From Liolophura sinensis (Eukaryota; Mollusca; Polyplacophora; Chitonida; Chitonidae), in contig NC_088298.1 in NCBI RefSeq assembly GCF_032854445.1, positions 6,871,504 to 6,935,503 on the forward strand: a stretch of 64,000 bases of DNA, given 5' to 3'. Numbering within the stretch: the first letter of the stretch is position 1; each line of letters begins with the position of its first letter. Below, piece after piece: positions 11,470 to 22,866 of this stretch. The notes under the pieces were generated by a model. It was not told where the DNA came from. It made no database searches and was given only the letters and a program-made list of their open reading frames with translations. The translations under genes were made by a program, and so were the position numbers.

Positions 11470-11875
11470 AGATGAAATGTAATTCTTTGCATCGTACCAA
11501 TATGACCTTGCGAGAGTATGGCATGAGAGTTAGGAAGTATTAGGAAATGCTGTTCTAAAAAATGGTGTAGTCTCTTGGCTGACAAATTATTTGCGACGTC
11601 CATTGCTCAGCGGGCTTAATTGTACCACTCAGTTTTGCCATATTTATTTGAGAAACACCAAATCTGATTTTAGGATTCACATATCGGCATTTTAGTGCAT
11701 ACAGTTCACTTAACATTTGACTCCACTTTAATACTTACTCTTGAACCAAGCGTCCACAAAATAAATTTTCTTCCAACGTTGATTTCTTCTAATGCTTAAT
11801 TAAACGCGTTTGGTTTAAATAAAGGTAAGTAGAAAAGTCAATTAATATTTTTTGTTACAGACGAAAAGTACAACA
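11470..11875. other. Intergenic, left flank of the 77-bp satellite
   Basis: AT-rich. Contains GTAAGT at about 11825 followed by a TTTTTTGTTACAG at about 11860, immediately before the array. No coding sequence is seen around it. Confidence 0.4.
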
Positions 11876-14800
11876 ACAATCGGAGGAACAAACAATATTA
11901 TATATTTACTAACAGAGAAACGGGTCAGGGCTTTGACCTGAGATGCGGAGGAACAATCGGAGGAACAAACAATATTATATATTTACTAACAGAGAAACGG
12001 GTCAGGTCTTTGACCTGAGATGTGGAGGAACAATCGGAGGAACAAACAATATTATATATTTACTAACAGAGAAACGGGTCAGGTCTTTGACCTGAGATGT
12101 GGAGGAACAATCGGAGGAACAAACAATATTATATATTTACTAACAGAGAAACGGACCAGGTCTTTGACCTGAGATGCGGAGGAACAATCGGAGGAACAAA
12201 CAATATTATATATTTACTAACAGAGAAACGGGTCAGGTCTTTGACTTGAGATGCGGAGGAACAATCGGAGGAACAAACAATATTATATATTTACTAACAG
12301 AGAAACAGGTAGGGTCTTTGACCTGAGATGCGGAGGAACAATCGGAGGAACAAACAATATTATATATTTACTAACAGAGAAACGGGTCAGGGCTTTGACA
12401 TGAGATGCGGAGGAACAATGGGAGGAACAAACAATATTATATATTTACTAACAGAGAAACGGGTCAGGTCTTTGACCTGAGATGCGGAGGAACAATGCGA
12501 GGAACAAACAATATTATATATTTACTAACAGAGAAACAGGTCAGGTCTTTGACCTGAGATGCGGAGGAACAATCGGAGGAACAAACAATATTATATATTT
12601 ACTAACAGAGAAACGGGTCAGGTCTTTGACCTGTGATGCGGAGGAACAATCGGAGGAACAAACAATATTATATATTTACTAACAGAGAAACGGGTCGGGT
12701 CTTTGACCTGAGATGCGGAGGAACAATGGGAGGAACAAACAATATTATATATTTACTAACAGAGAAACGGGTCAGGGCTTTGACCTGAGATGCGGAGGAA
12801 CAATCGGAGGAACAAACAATATTATATATTTACTAACAGAGAAACGGGTCAGGTCTTTGACCTGAGATGCGGAGGAACAATCGGAGGAACAAACAATATT
12901 ATATATTTACTAACAGAGAAACGGGTCAGGGCTTTGACCTGAGATGCGGAGGAACAATGGGAGGAACAAACAATATTATATATTTACTAACAGAGAAACG
13001 GGTCGGGTCTTTGATCTGAGATGCGGAGGAACAATGGGAGGAACAAACAATATTATATATTTACTAACAGAGAAACAGGTCAGGGCTTTGACCTGAGATG
13101 CGGAGGAACAATGGGAGGAACAAACAATATTAAATATTTACTAACAGAGAAACGGGTCAGGGCTTTGACCTGAGATTCGGAGGAACAATGGGAGGAACAA
13201 ACAATATTATATATTTACTAACAGAGAAACGGGTCAGGGCTTTGACCTGAGATGCGGAGGAACAATGGGAGGAACAAACAATATTATATATTTACTAACA
13301 GAGAAACGGGTCGGGTCTTTGACCTGAGATGCGGAGGAACAATGGGAGGAACAAACAATATTATATATTTACTAACAGAGAAACAGGTCAGGGCTTTGAC
13401 CTAAGATGCGGAGGAACAATGGGAGGAACAAACAATATTATATATTTACTAACAGAGAAACGGGTCAGGGCTTTGACCTGAGATGCGGAGGAACAATGGG
13501 AGGAACAAACAATATTATATATTTACTAACAGAGAAACGGGTCAGGGCTTTGACCTGAGATGCGGAGGAACAATGGGAGGAACAAACAATATTATATATT
13601 TACTAACAGAGAAACGGGTCAGGGCTTTGACCTGAGATGCGGAGGAACAATCGGAGGAACAAACAATATTATATATTTACTAACAGAGAAACGGGTCAGG
13701 TCTTTGACCTGAGATGCGGAGGAACAATCGGAGGAACAAACAATATTATATATTTACTAACAGAGAAACGGGTCAGGTCTTTGACCTGATATGCGGAGGA
13801 ACAATCGGAGGAACAAACAATATTATATATTTACTAACAGAGAAACGGGTCAGAGCTTTGACCTGAGATGCGGAGGAACAATGGGAGGAACAAACAATAT
13901 TATATATTTACTAACAGAGAAACGGGTCAGGTCTTTGACCTGAGATGCGGAAGAACAATGGGAGGAACAAACAATATTATATATTTACTAACAGAGAAAC
14001 GGGTCGGGTCTTTGACCTGAGATGCGGAGGAACAATCGGAGGAATAAACAATATTATATATTTACTAACAGAGAAACGGGTCAGGTCTTTGACCTGAGAT
14101 GCGGAGGAACAATGGGAGGAACAAACAATATTATATATTTACTAACAGAGAAACGGGTCAGGTCTTTGACCTGATATGCGGAGGAACAATCTGAGGAACA
14201 AACAATATTATATATTTACTAACAGAGAAACGGGTCAGGGCTTTGACATGAGATGCGGAGGAACAATCGGAGGAACAAACAATATTATATATTTACTAAC
14301 AGAGAAACGGGTCAGGTCTTTGACCTGAGATGCGGAGGAACAATCGGAGGAACAAACAATATTATATATTTACTAACAGAGAAACGGGTCAGGTCTTTGA
14401 CCTGAGATGTGGAGGAACAATCGGAGGAACAAACAATATTATATATTTACTAACAGAGAAACGGGTCAGGTCTTTGACCTGATATGCGGAGGAACAATCG
14501 GAGGAACAAACAATATTATATATTTACTAACAGAGAAACGGGTCAGGGCTTTGAGCTGAGATGCGGAGGAACAATCGGAGGAACAAACAATATTATATAT
14601 TTACTAACAGAGAAACGAGTCAGGTCTTTGACCTGAGATGCGGAGGAACAATCGGAGGAACAAACAATATTATATATTTACTAACAGAGAAACGGGTCAG
14701 GGCTTTGACCTGAGATGCGGAGGAACAATGGGAGGAACAAACAATATTATATATTTACTAACAGAGAAACGGGTCATGTCTTTGACCTGAGATGCGGAGG

Positions 14801-15792
14801 AACAATCGGAGGAACAAACAATATTATATATTTACTAACAGAGAAACGGGTCAGGTCTTTGACCTGAGATGCGGAGGAACAATGGGAGGAACAAACAATA
14901 TTATATATTTACTAACAGAGAAACGGGTCAGGCCTTTGACCTGATATGCGGAGGAACAATCGGAGGAACAAACAATATTATATATTTACTAACAGAGAAA
15001 CAGGTCAGGGCTTTGACCTGAGATGCGGAGGAACAATGCGAGGAACAAACAATATTAAATATTTACTAACAGAGAAACGGGTCAGGGCTTTGACCTGAGA
15101 TGCGGAGGAACAATGGGAGGAACAAACAATATTATATATTTACTAACAGAGAAACGGGTCGGGTCTTTGACCTGAGATGCGGAGGAACAATGGGAGGAAC
15201 AAACAATATTATATATTTACTAACAGAGAAACAGGTCAGGGCTTTGACCTAAGATGCGGAGGAACAATGGGAGGAACAAACAATATTATATATTTACTAA
15301 CAGAGAAACGGGTCAGGGCTTTGACCTGATATGCGGAGGAACAATGGGAGGAACAAACAATATTATATATTTACTAACAGAGAAACGGGTCAGGGCTTTG
15401 ACCTGATATGCGGAGGAACAATGGGAGGAACAAACAATATTATATATTTACTAACAGAGAAACGGGTCAGGTCTTTGACCTGAGATGCGGAGGAACAATC
15501 GGAGGAACAAACAATATTATATATTTACTAACAGAGAAACGGGTCAGGTCTTTGACCTGAGATGCGGAGGAACAATCGGAGGAACAAACAATATTATATA
15601 TTTACTAACAGAGAAACGGGTCAGGGCCTTGACCTGAGATGCGGAGGAACAATGGGAGGAACAAACAATATTATATATTTACTAACAGAGAAACGGGTCA
15701 GGTCTTTGACCTGAGATGCGGAGGAACAATCGGAGGAACAAACAATATTATATATTTACTAACAGAGAAACGGGTCAGGGCTTTGACTCGAG
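11876..15792. repeat. Satellite array, 77-bp unit, about 51 copies
   Basis: Each unit runs GAGGAACAATCGGAGGAACA, AACAATATTATATATTTACT, AACAGAGAAACGGGTC, then AGGTCTTTGACCTGAGATGCG. The marker ATGCGG recurs at 11943, 12482, 15639 and 15716 and as ATGGGT at 15793: exactly 7, 48, 49 and 50 units on from 11943, so no copy gained or lost a base. Variation is by substitution at a few sites (ATCGG/ATGGG, CAGGTCT/CAGGGCT/CGGGTCT, GAGATG/GATATG). Each unit holds a palindrome, TCAGGTC-TTT-GACCTGA. Short ATGCGG-initiated frames inside are period artefacts. Confidence 0.97.
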
Positions 15793-15839
15793 ATGGGTTG
15801 TTAGGATTTGATTTTTCCTCTTGTTTTGTAATAGAGCGG

Positions 15840-16012
15840 TGACGTTTATGAAGTTGTAATAAACATCGCCACATTGTTTTTTACCTAATTCTGATTTAGC
15901 CATGATGCTATGGGGCGTGCAGTTTGCTATTTCACCGGTTACGTGGAACTTTTTATGCCAGCTGTCACACTGTCGCCGCTGCTCTGATTTCTCTCTCTAT
16001 GCTGTATGCCTG
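15840..16012 (-). repeat. Dispersed family B copy, internally deleted
   Basis: Plus-strand text TTTTACCTAATTCTGATTTA, GCTATGGGGCGTGCAGTTTG, TTTCACCGGTTACGTGG and CACACTGTCGCCGCTGCTCT is the reverse of the family B order. The central TAGGGTTTTATTCTAAC part is missing. It begins within about 50 bp of the end of the 77-bp array. Confidence 0.65.
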
Positions 16013-16744
16013 TATATTATATAGTTTGCCGTTGAGCATGAGAACTCAGTTTAATTTGTAATTGAGCTAGAACTCCGCTCGTAAAATTTGCAATCTTTGT
16101 TCTGTACCCCTTTTTAATCCAAATATTTGCTGACCTGGTGTTACTGCATTGTGGTTGAATATGTATTATGTTTGGTGTCTTCAGCCTGACATTCCGGTGA
16201 TGCAGCATCTCTTCATTGATTCCCGATGTGGCGTTCCGCCATAATCATTCATTCATTCATTCTTCACTGATTCATGACGGACGTGCTTAATGAGGCAGGT
16301 ACCATTTGCGCCTCTGGAACACTCAGGGATAAGTGATCGTTAAATTCATGTTAGACAAAAGATGACTATCATCTTTCACAAGATATACAGGAGGGCTGTT
16401 ATCGCCTTAGCCACAAAAGAGTTTTAACTCCAAACTCCATATTGTTCGCCACCAAGCAATAACTAAACACAAAGTTTTCATGAGGCGTGATATACCTAAA
16501 CTCTGGTGCCATTGTGCACGACAAAGTTGCGTCCCTTTACTCTCTCAATATCTCGCATGCAGACGAAGGGTAGGGATAAGTTGCTGTTATTTAAGCTACG
16601 TTCACGCGGTCCAATCAAGTCATCCAATTAGACTGTTACAAAATTACACTCTCAATATTTCATAAATCGCCTTCATTTACCATTTGGTGAATTTCATATG
16701 ATGTGCATTCCAATGGGCGTGTAAGCATTTATTTGTTCATCCGC
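16013..16744. other. Intergenic; small (CATT)n tract
   Basis: Contains CATTCATTCATTCATTC at about 16243-16262 after GATGTGGCGTTCCGCCATAA. Similar text (GATGTGGCTAAAAAATTGGC ... AATAATCATTC) recurs near 23885-23930, so this is probably an old dispersed repeat end. Nothing else supported. Confidence 0.4.
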
Positions 16745-16868
16745 AGGTTGTTGGCAGACCTCCCCACGTACGGCCGGATAAAAAGTCAACATGAGCTGGA
16801 CTTGAACTCACAGCAGTCGCATTGGTGAGAGGGTTAGCGCAAGCTATCTCGGCCACGGGAGCCCCCTT
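16745..16868 (-). mobile_element. Family A SINE fragment, head and 5' body
   Basis: CATCCGCAGGTTGTTGGCAG, CGTACGGCCGGATAAAAAG, GAGCTGGACTTGAACTCACAG and a decayed head ending in CGGCCACGGGAGCCCCC. The 3' body and tail are absent. Confidence 0.75.
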
Positions 16869-16879
16869 TAACCATTTAC

Positions 16880-16965
16880 ATCAACAGTTAGAATAAAATC
16901 TTAGCTGAGGTAAACTGTCAAGAGGTCGGTTTTAACTGGTTAGTTTTAGCATAGTGTTAAACAAG
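16880..16965 (-). repeat. Family B fragment
   Basis: AACAGTTAGAATAAAATCTT, GAGGTAAACTGTCAAGAGG and GGTTTTAACTGGTTA are the reverse of the middle of family B. Confidence 0.5.
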
Positions 16966-17054
16966 TATGGAAATATTAACATTTGTTGATAAGTCTTACC
17001 TCCCTTTTCTGAGAAAGGATCCAGTTATCTACACACGACCAATTTCCAAAACAA

Positions 17055-17310
17055 CGTTCAACACCAGATGAAAGAGTTTCATTGGCCTAGAACATTCCTT
17101 GCATCTTTGCAACATCATTGGAAAGTGTTGACTGCTTATGATTCCGTCCTATTTCGTACTTTTTATATACTTTCTTATTTCTTTGGTGGTTTGTGCTAAA
17201 CGTGGTTTTGATCATTGGCCTTGCGATAATTGACCCGGAACAACTATATCTGGCTAACGGTTGGTATACGAATGTCTGTTTGGACGCATTGATTCAAAGT
17301 TATATGCAAG
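17055..17310 (-). repeat. Family C copy
   Basis: Plus-strand text AACATTCCTTGCATCTTTGC, TTATGATTCCGTCCTATTTC, GATCATTGGCCTTGCGATAA and GTTGGTATACGAATGTCTG matches the other minus-strand C copies in order. Confidence 0.7.
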
Positions 17311-18690
17311 TATGGTATCAACATTTGTTTCGATTTTTCTTTAAGAAGAAAAGGACATTGAAAATGGTTTGTATGACGGGTATTTAAGATTCCCACTTAC
17401 CTGGTTCACCTTACAAATGTCTTAAACCAGGATTTTAATCATATTTATACTTTTCTAATTCTCATATGTATTATCATAATTTAGACTGAACACATGCTTT
17501 TGGATATGTACAGCAAATTTACGTTGGCATAAATTTATTATCAATGCATCTTTCAAAAAATCCAAAAATAAAAATAAAAGTAAAATCAAGACAATATTTT
17601 CAAATCTAGAGAGAATATCCAAATGAGGCAAACCGGCCCACGTATAAAGACAAGATATCAAAAAAGGCAGACAGAGCCATAGAGCGATTTATAGAGATAA
17701 ATACAGCAGACAAAATAAAAGCATAAAAATACGATTTGTCACAAGCATGTTAGAAACGACACCTCATAAGTCCTCACGTTTGTACAGTGTTTGTACGAGT
17801 ATCTCCCAGAACAGCACGCAATGAAAATAACATCAAATATGCCCTCAAAAGCTGTCAGTTTAGACACGTCTGTGATGTGAAATTAGCCATTTACAGTATT
17901 TTCATGAATATTTATTTCCGTGTTTAGCAGAGAAAAGTTGTTTCCCTTTAACCGATGGTGCAGTATGACTATTTGATGCCATAGTAATGGATTTGAAATG
18001 GTTAAAAAACAGACGGTGTTTTGCCATTGGATATTTTTAATTTTTTAATTCCACACTTAATCATCTTTAATTTGGATGTCCAGAGCAAACATCGACGAAT
18101 CATCCAATTTCCGTAGAGGATTACCGAAACGTGCATGCTGTTTTGACATGTGCTTATTGCGGCACCATTGGGCCATATTTTGTCGACATATTTGCAGATT
18201 TTTCATCAGTACGATGGAGCTACGAAACCTCATCGTTGGCGCAAAATCTGAATACAGGCATGGCAAGTATAAGCACTCAAAGCCGTAAATGAGCGTAATT
18301 ATGAGTATTGCCAATAAACGTCGAACGTTGCATGCACAAAGGTCAGATAATAGGCAATATGTATGATAAGTTTCATGGAAATCGGCGCATTAGTTTGGGA
18401 GGAGATGCGCCGACACACAGACAGACAGGGTGACTCCAGTACACTCAACAACCTCTCTAGCAGCGCATGCACTGTAAGGAGTATGAAAGCTAAAAGCTGA
18501 AAATAACTGGAACATGGTCGGTTAAGATTGTTAACATGGCGGCGCTTTCGATTTCCTCCATATCCGCGGTATTGCAGATGTCATCGACAACTGATATTCT
18601 TTGTTGTGGTATACTTTATAGGCACATCCATGCATTTGATCGAATATTGTCTTTCCCCCTAGTCACAGAACCAGATTCATATTTTGCTTG
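17311..18690. other. Intergenic, no gene supported
   Basis: AT-rich. At 18365-18432 a short block (AAATCGGCGCATTAG ... GACACACAGACAGACAGGG) looks like the end of an old dispersed element. No exon could be supported. Confidence 0.4.
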
Positions 18691-19281
18691 CAGTACAGTA
18701 AACCTCACTGTTATGGAAGGCGTTACTATGACCTTGCTGTACATTAAACCTCACTGTGGTGAAAGGCGTTACTGTGACGTTGCTGTACAGTAAACCTCAC
18801 TGTAGTAGAAGGCATTACTGTGACCCTTATGTACATTAACCCTCACTCTAGTGGAAGGCGTTACGGTGACGTTGCTGTACAGTAAAGCTCACTGTAGTGG
18901 AAGGCATTACTGTGACGTTGCTGTACAGTAAACCTCACTGTAGTAGAAGGCGTTACTATGACCTTGCTGTACATTAAACCTCACTGTGGTGGAATTCGTT
19001 ACTGTGACCCTGCTGTACATTAACCCTCACTCTAGTGGACGGCGTTATTGTGACGTTGCTGTACAGTAAAGCTCACTGTAGTGGAAGGCATTACTGTGAC
19101 GTTGCTGTACAGTAAACCTCACTGTAGTAGAAGGCATTGTTATGACCTTGATGTACAGTAAACCTCACTGTAATGGAAAGCGTTACTGTGACCTTGCTGT
19201 ACAGTAAAGCTCACCGTAGTGGAAGGCGTTACTGTGACCTTGATGTACAGTAAACCTCAGTGTAGTGGAAGGCATTAGTGT
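18691..19281. repeat. Minisatellite, 46-bp unit, about 13 copies
   Basis: Unit TTACTGTGACGTTGCTGTAC + AGTAAACCTCACTGTAGTAG + AAGGCA, with alternation of GACGTTGCTG/GACCTTGATG/GACCCTGCTG and AGTAAA/ATTAAA between copies. Confidence 0.93.
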
Positions 19282-19734
19282 GCCCAGAAAAGTCAGAAAG
19301 TTGTGACGAAGATTTAAACACTTTGCAATCTTAGTTTCTAGCATTGAGAATTTGCAGGCTTCTCCAGGTGAGAATGTGTTGTCTGGTTGGTGCAACAGGG
19401 TGTAATTTCGCAAAGCCCCGTACGACAATTCATTATCGTACATTTGTCGTGCAATACTTTTGTCTTTCTTACTATACCGTTGAAAATGTGTGCAATTTTC
19501 GTACATCTACGACATCTTTGTGAAACTGGGCCCAGGTGCACCTTTCAAGTTCTGTTTAAATCTCGCTGTTGACGTACCACGTACCACAGGTTAACTGTTC
19601 TGTACCAACGTTTGTTTGTGTCAAGTCCTTCCCTAACACAGCAAGATTGAATAGTGGACATTAGACTTTTACCCAATTCTGTTTAATTCATGATGACGGG
19701 GAAATATATGTTATTGATATTTAGGTACTTCTGT

Positions 19735-19870
19735 GAATAACTGAAATAAAACTCTGAGGTAAGTTTGATAAGTCGGATTTCAACGGTTACATGTGAACAT
19801 TTGGCAACTATCACACTGCCAAGGCTGGTCTGGCCTTATTCTCTTGCTGTTGTCTCTCACATTCATGAAA
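19735..19870 (-). repeat. Family B fragment
   Basis: AAATAAAACTCTGAGGTAAG, GGATTTCAACGGTTACATGTG, TTTGGCAACTATCACACTGC and TTATTCTCTTGCTG follow the reverse order of family B. Confidence 0.55.
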
Positions 19871-19929
19871 TTAGTCTAGCTGAATTTATAGAATTTATTC
19901 TTTAGCGTGATAACTACACTGCTTTTCCC

Positions 19930-19962
19930 ATTAGGTATAAAATATATTATTTTATACCTAAT
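19930..19962. repeat. Perfect 15-bp-stem hairpin
   Basis: ATTAGGTATAAAATA, a 3-nt TAT loop, then TATTTTATACCTAAT, its exact reverse complement. A further GATACCTAATCAG follows at about 19974. Confidence 0.8.
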
Positions 19963-20071
19963 AATGATTAGTGATACCTAATCAGTGTTATAAGCCGTTT
20001 TGATGATTGTTTAATGCTCATTATTGTGTCCCTTAGAACACATTGACAGCAACTCGGAAACCAGTGTGTTA

Positions 20072-20787
20072 TACTATCTATTACTGTCTTATAAAACACC
20101 TTAAATCAATCGAATTCTCCTACTGACTTCAGCATTCAACCCCATCCCCACCCCGCCCCATATCATCCTAACGTATTGATCAATTAATCTGATTATATAT
20201 GTGGTGTGTTCACTCTTTTTGTAACACCTATTTATTTCACTTTTTAAACAAAAGGGGCAGGTGTATCGTTACTCCGCCTCTCGTCATGTACCTAACAAAC
20301 CTTTGTTTATTTTGTACCCCAAAAAGTAGCAAGCATTCCAGCCCAACGTTGCGCTGTAACGTGGTGCTGTAACGTTGATCTTGACGAGGATTATATTGTT
20401 TGCGTATCTGAGCGAGGTTTAATCCAGTTTTCAACCAGATTATAATATTTACGTTTCCTGCGTCCTCTTGTAAGAAGAATATTACATTTTCATGTAACAA
20501 AGATACTACATCTTCTTGTAGCAAGGATATAACATCGTTTTGTTGTACCACGGCTACCAAATTGTCTTGTAATAAGGAATTACATTTTCAGGTAACAAGG
20601 ATACTACATCTTCTTGTAACAAGGTTACTGCATCTTTTGTAACAGGGATACTAAATTTTCTTGTAGCATTTTCTTCTCTTGACCAATACGTTAGGATGAT
20701 ATGATTGGGGGGTGGGGGTGTGAATGCTGAAGTGGTAGGAGAATTCGATTGATTAAAAGGCGGTTTATAAGACAGTAATAGATAGTA
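20072..20787. mobile_element. Foldback element, arms of about 110 bp
   Basis: The left arm (20072-20183) and the reverse complement of the right arm (20680-20787) share TACTATCTATTACTGTCTTA, CAATCGAATTCTCCTAC, TTCAGCATTCA, a C-rich block, and ATATCATCCTAACGTATTG. The interior (about 500 bp) holds a decayed repeat of about 30 bp (20460-20672; ACTACATCTTCTTGTAACAA and variants). The arms end sharply. No open frame of note, so non-autonomous if mobile. Confidence 0.75.
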
Positions 20788-20999
20788 CAGAGATATTACT
20801 GGGACAGAGCCATGGACGTAGTCGGTTGTATGCCTTGCGTGCAATTGCAAAACGGAAATAACACCAATAAAGTTTGATAATTGGATTGTATCAGTTCGAT
20901 CCAGCAAGATTCTGACTCTGGCTCGATATCAGCATGATTGCCACTGCAAACTACATCCAGTGTGGCTACATACATTTTACTTACGCTTGGCGTACAAAG
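20788..20999. other. Intergenic, no assignable feature
   Basis: Flank of the foldback element; nothing supported. Confidence 0.3.
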
Positions 21000-21075
21000 C
21001 GTGCAATGGTCTAGTTGTTAAAGATACTTGCTTTTCATTCTCTAAGACACACAAGGTACGGGTTTAAAACAACCC
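21000..21075 (+). repeat. tRNA-like sequence, probable old SINE head
   Basis: AATGGTCTAGTTGTTAAAGA resembles an A box region and GGTACGGGTTTAAAACAACC a B box region, about 45 bp apart. The acceptor-stem ends do not pair, so it is not a functional tRNA gene. Confidence 0.3.
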
Positions 21076-22104
21076 TTGGACAGAAAACTTGTAGATTCCT
21101 CTACTTTCACAGTTTGTTGGGCCTTGGTAACATTTTGGAAGGCCGCTAAAAGCAACAGCCACCTCTGTCTGTAGACATGCTCTTCGCTGGGTTTCAAAGA
21201 AATTCTAAATTAGACATTCGCGACATAATGGTATATAGGAATCAAATGAATGATCAGACTCAGTTTTGGTATCCCCAAGATCTTGTGTTATGTAATATTC
21301 TGGCTGGTTAATTTCGTTGGGTTTTTGTTGACTTGGATGTATCATTAGGCCTTCACCAGGCCAACACTGCCAAACTTATCTGACAAATTATCATTGCAGA
21401 TACCACCTCATAAAATCTTAATACTGACAAAAATCCGTGCAAGAAATTCAGTTGAAATGAACACTAGCTATTGAATAAAACCTGTTTGGGTTAAGACCCA
21501 GTTCTGCAATGGCCTTAGATCAGAGTTCTGGTTATGGAAGCCCGTTAATGCTGTGTTTCAATCAGACGGCCCTGATTCGATTTTCGTCCCAGGAGAGATG
21601 TTAGGATTGCAGTGTGGTCGCACAAGGTTTCCGTAGATTTGACGTCTTCTGGTCAATATCATCTTACAGAAACCAGCAGCGTCTGACAGGTTTTATGCAG
21701 TCAATTGCATTAAAGGCCGTTAATGCGTAGAGGGTAAGACAATCTTATAACAATGCCGGGCCACAGAGTCATCTCAGAGCGAAATTAGTGGAAGGCGATA
21801 GCGATCCGAAAGACTGTTCCTCGAGACAAACGGCAGAGTTATTCTGGACACGATAGCTGATTGTCTTTCTCCAGTCGCCGTGTCACGACACAGACGAATT
21901 AGAGGGCGCAGACTGATTCAAACGATTGTTAAGACAGTCTATTTTTTAATCTCCAGGCTTTACAAGGAATTTACTCAAATAATTATCTATGTACGTGTTT
22001 CCCTTACCGCCAATAAGAATTCCGAATTAAACATATGAAATGCACTTCCTACCTGCAGCAATTCACTGCCAAGCCATGATGCAGTCCAGTGTACTTTTCC
22101 CTTT
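21076..22104. other. Intergenic, no assignable feature
   Basis: No exon or repeat could be supported. Confidence 0.4.
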
Positions 22105-22440
22105 CTTTTGAACTTTGCACTATTAAGCCGTATGGCCACTAACAGGTCTTCCAGCATGCTGGGTATGGTCGTGGGTTTCTCTGGGCTCTGGGTTGTGCCC
22201 TCTCACTATAACTCTGGCCGCCGTCGTGAAAGTTCAACTGGGAAATTTTGCCATCAACACACGAATAGTTGTGTGTTTGCCCTGGGCTCTGTCCAGTTTT
22301 CCCCTACAACATTGCTGGTCACCGTCTATTAAATGAAATATTCTTGTGTACCGCGTAGAACACCAATGAAATAAATAAATAAATAAATAAAACGTTAAAG
22401 TGAAATATTCTTGAGTTCGGCATAAAACACTAATCAATAA
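22105..22440 (+). mobile_element. Rearranged family A SINE, body blocks duplicated
   Basis: GGTATGGTCGTGGGTTTCTC, CTCTGGCCGCCGTCGTGAAAG occur first. A second block follows (GTGTGTTTGCCCTGGGCTC, AACATTGCTGGTCACCGTC), then a tail (GAAATATTCTTGTGTACCGC ... AATAAATAAATAAATAAA), and another short tail copy at about 22395-22440 (AAATATTCTTGAGTTCGGC). This looks like overlapping or internally duplicated copies. Confidence 0.7.
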
Positions 22441-22566
22441 AAAAAAGATCCAATCAAATAAACAAATAAATGGTCACTAGTACTAGCCTGTAAGTTTCAA
22501 AAAGCCATTTTGGGCCATAAGGTGCAAAATGTTCCCCTTCTTCACAAAGCATAATATTTAAAACAG

Positions 22567-22722
22567 TAGGTCTGCCAGCAACCTGCGGATGATCGTGGGT
22601 TTCCTCCGGGCTGTGACCGGTTTCCACCGACCATAATGCTGGCCGCCGTCGTAAAAGAGAAATATTCTTGAGTACGGCGTAAAACACCAATCAAATAAAT
22701 AAATAAATAAATAAATTAAAAC
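22567..22722 (+). mobile_element. Family A SINE, 5'-truncated
   Basis: GTCTGCCAGCAACCTGCGGA, GATCGTGGGTTTCCTCCGGG, CATAATGCTGGCCGCCGTCG, ATATTCTTGAGTACGGCGTA, ending AATAAATAAATAAATAAATT. The tRNA head is missing. Confidence 0.88.
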
Positions 22723-22726
22723 AGTG

Positions 22727-22866
22727 TGCTGGACCTGGACGGAAATTGTACTATCGCAGCGTATCGATTTGAAACAGTGTGTTCGACCTTGACGGAAACA
22801 GTGTGTTCGACTTTGACGGAAACAGTGTGCTCGACCATGACGGAAATTGCCCTTTCACAGCGTATA
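22727..22866. repeat. Short 24-bp tandem repeat, 4-5 copies
   Basis: AACAGTGTGTTCGACCTTGACGG-type units. The outer ones extend into GAAATTG...CGCAGCGTAT sequences, so a longer nested duplication is also present. Confidence 0.7.

Noticed and set aside
11825-11865. GTAAGT ... TTTTTTGTTACAG as a micro-intron before the 77-bp array
   Set aside because: The interval is about 35 bp, too short for normal splicing, with no coding sequence on either side.
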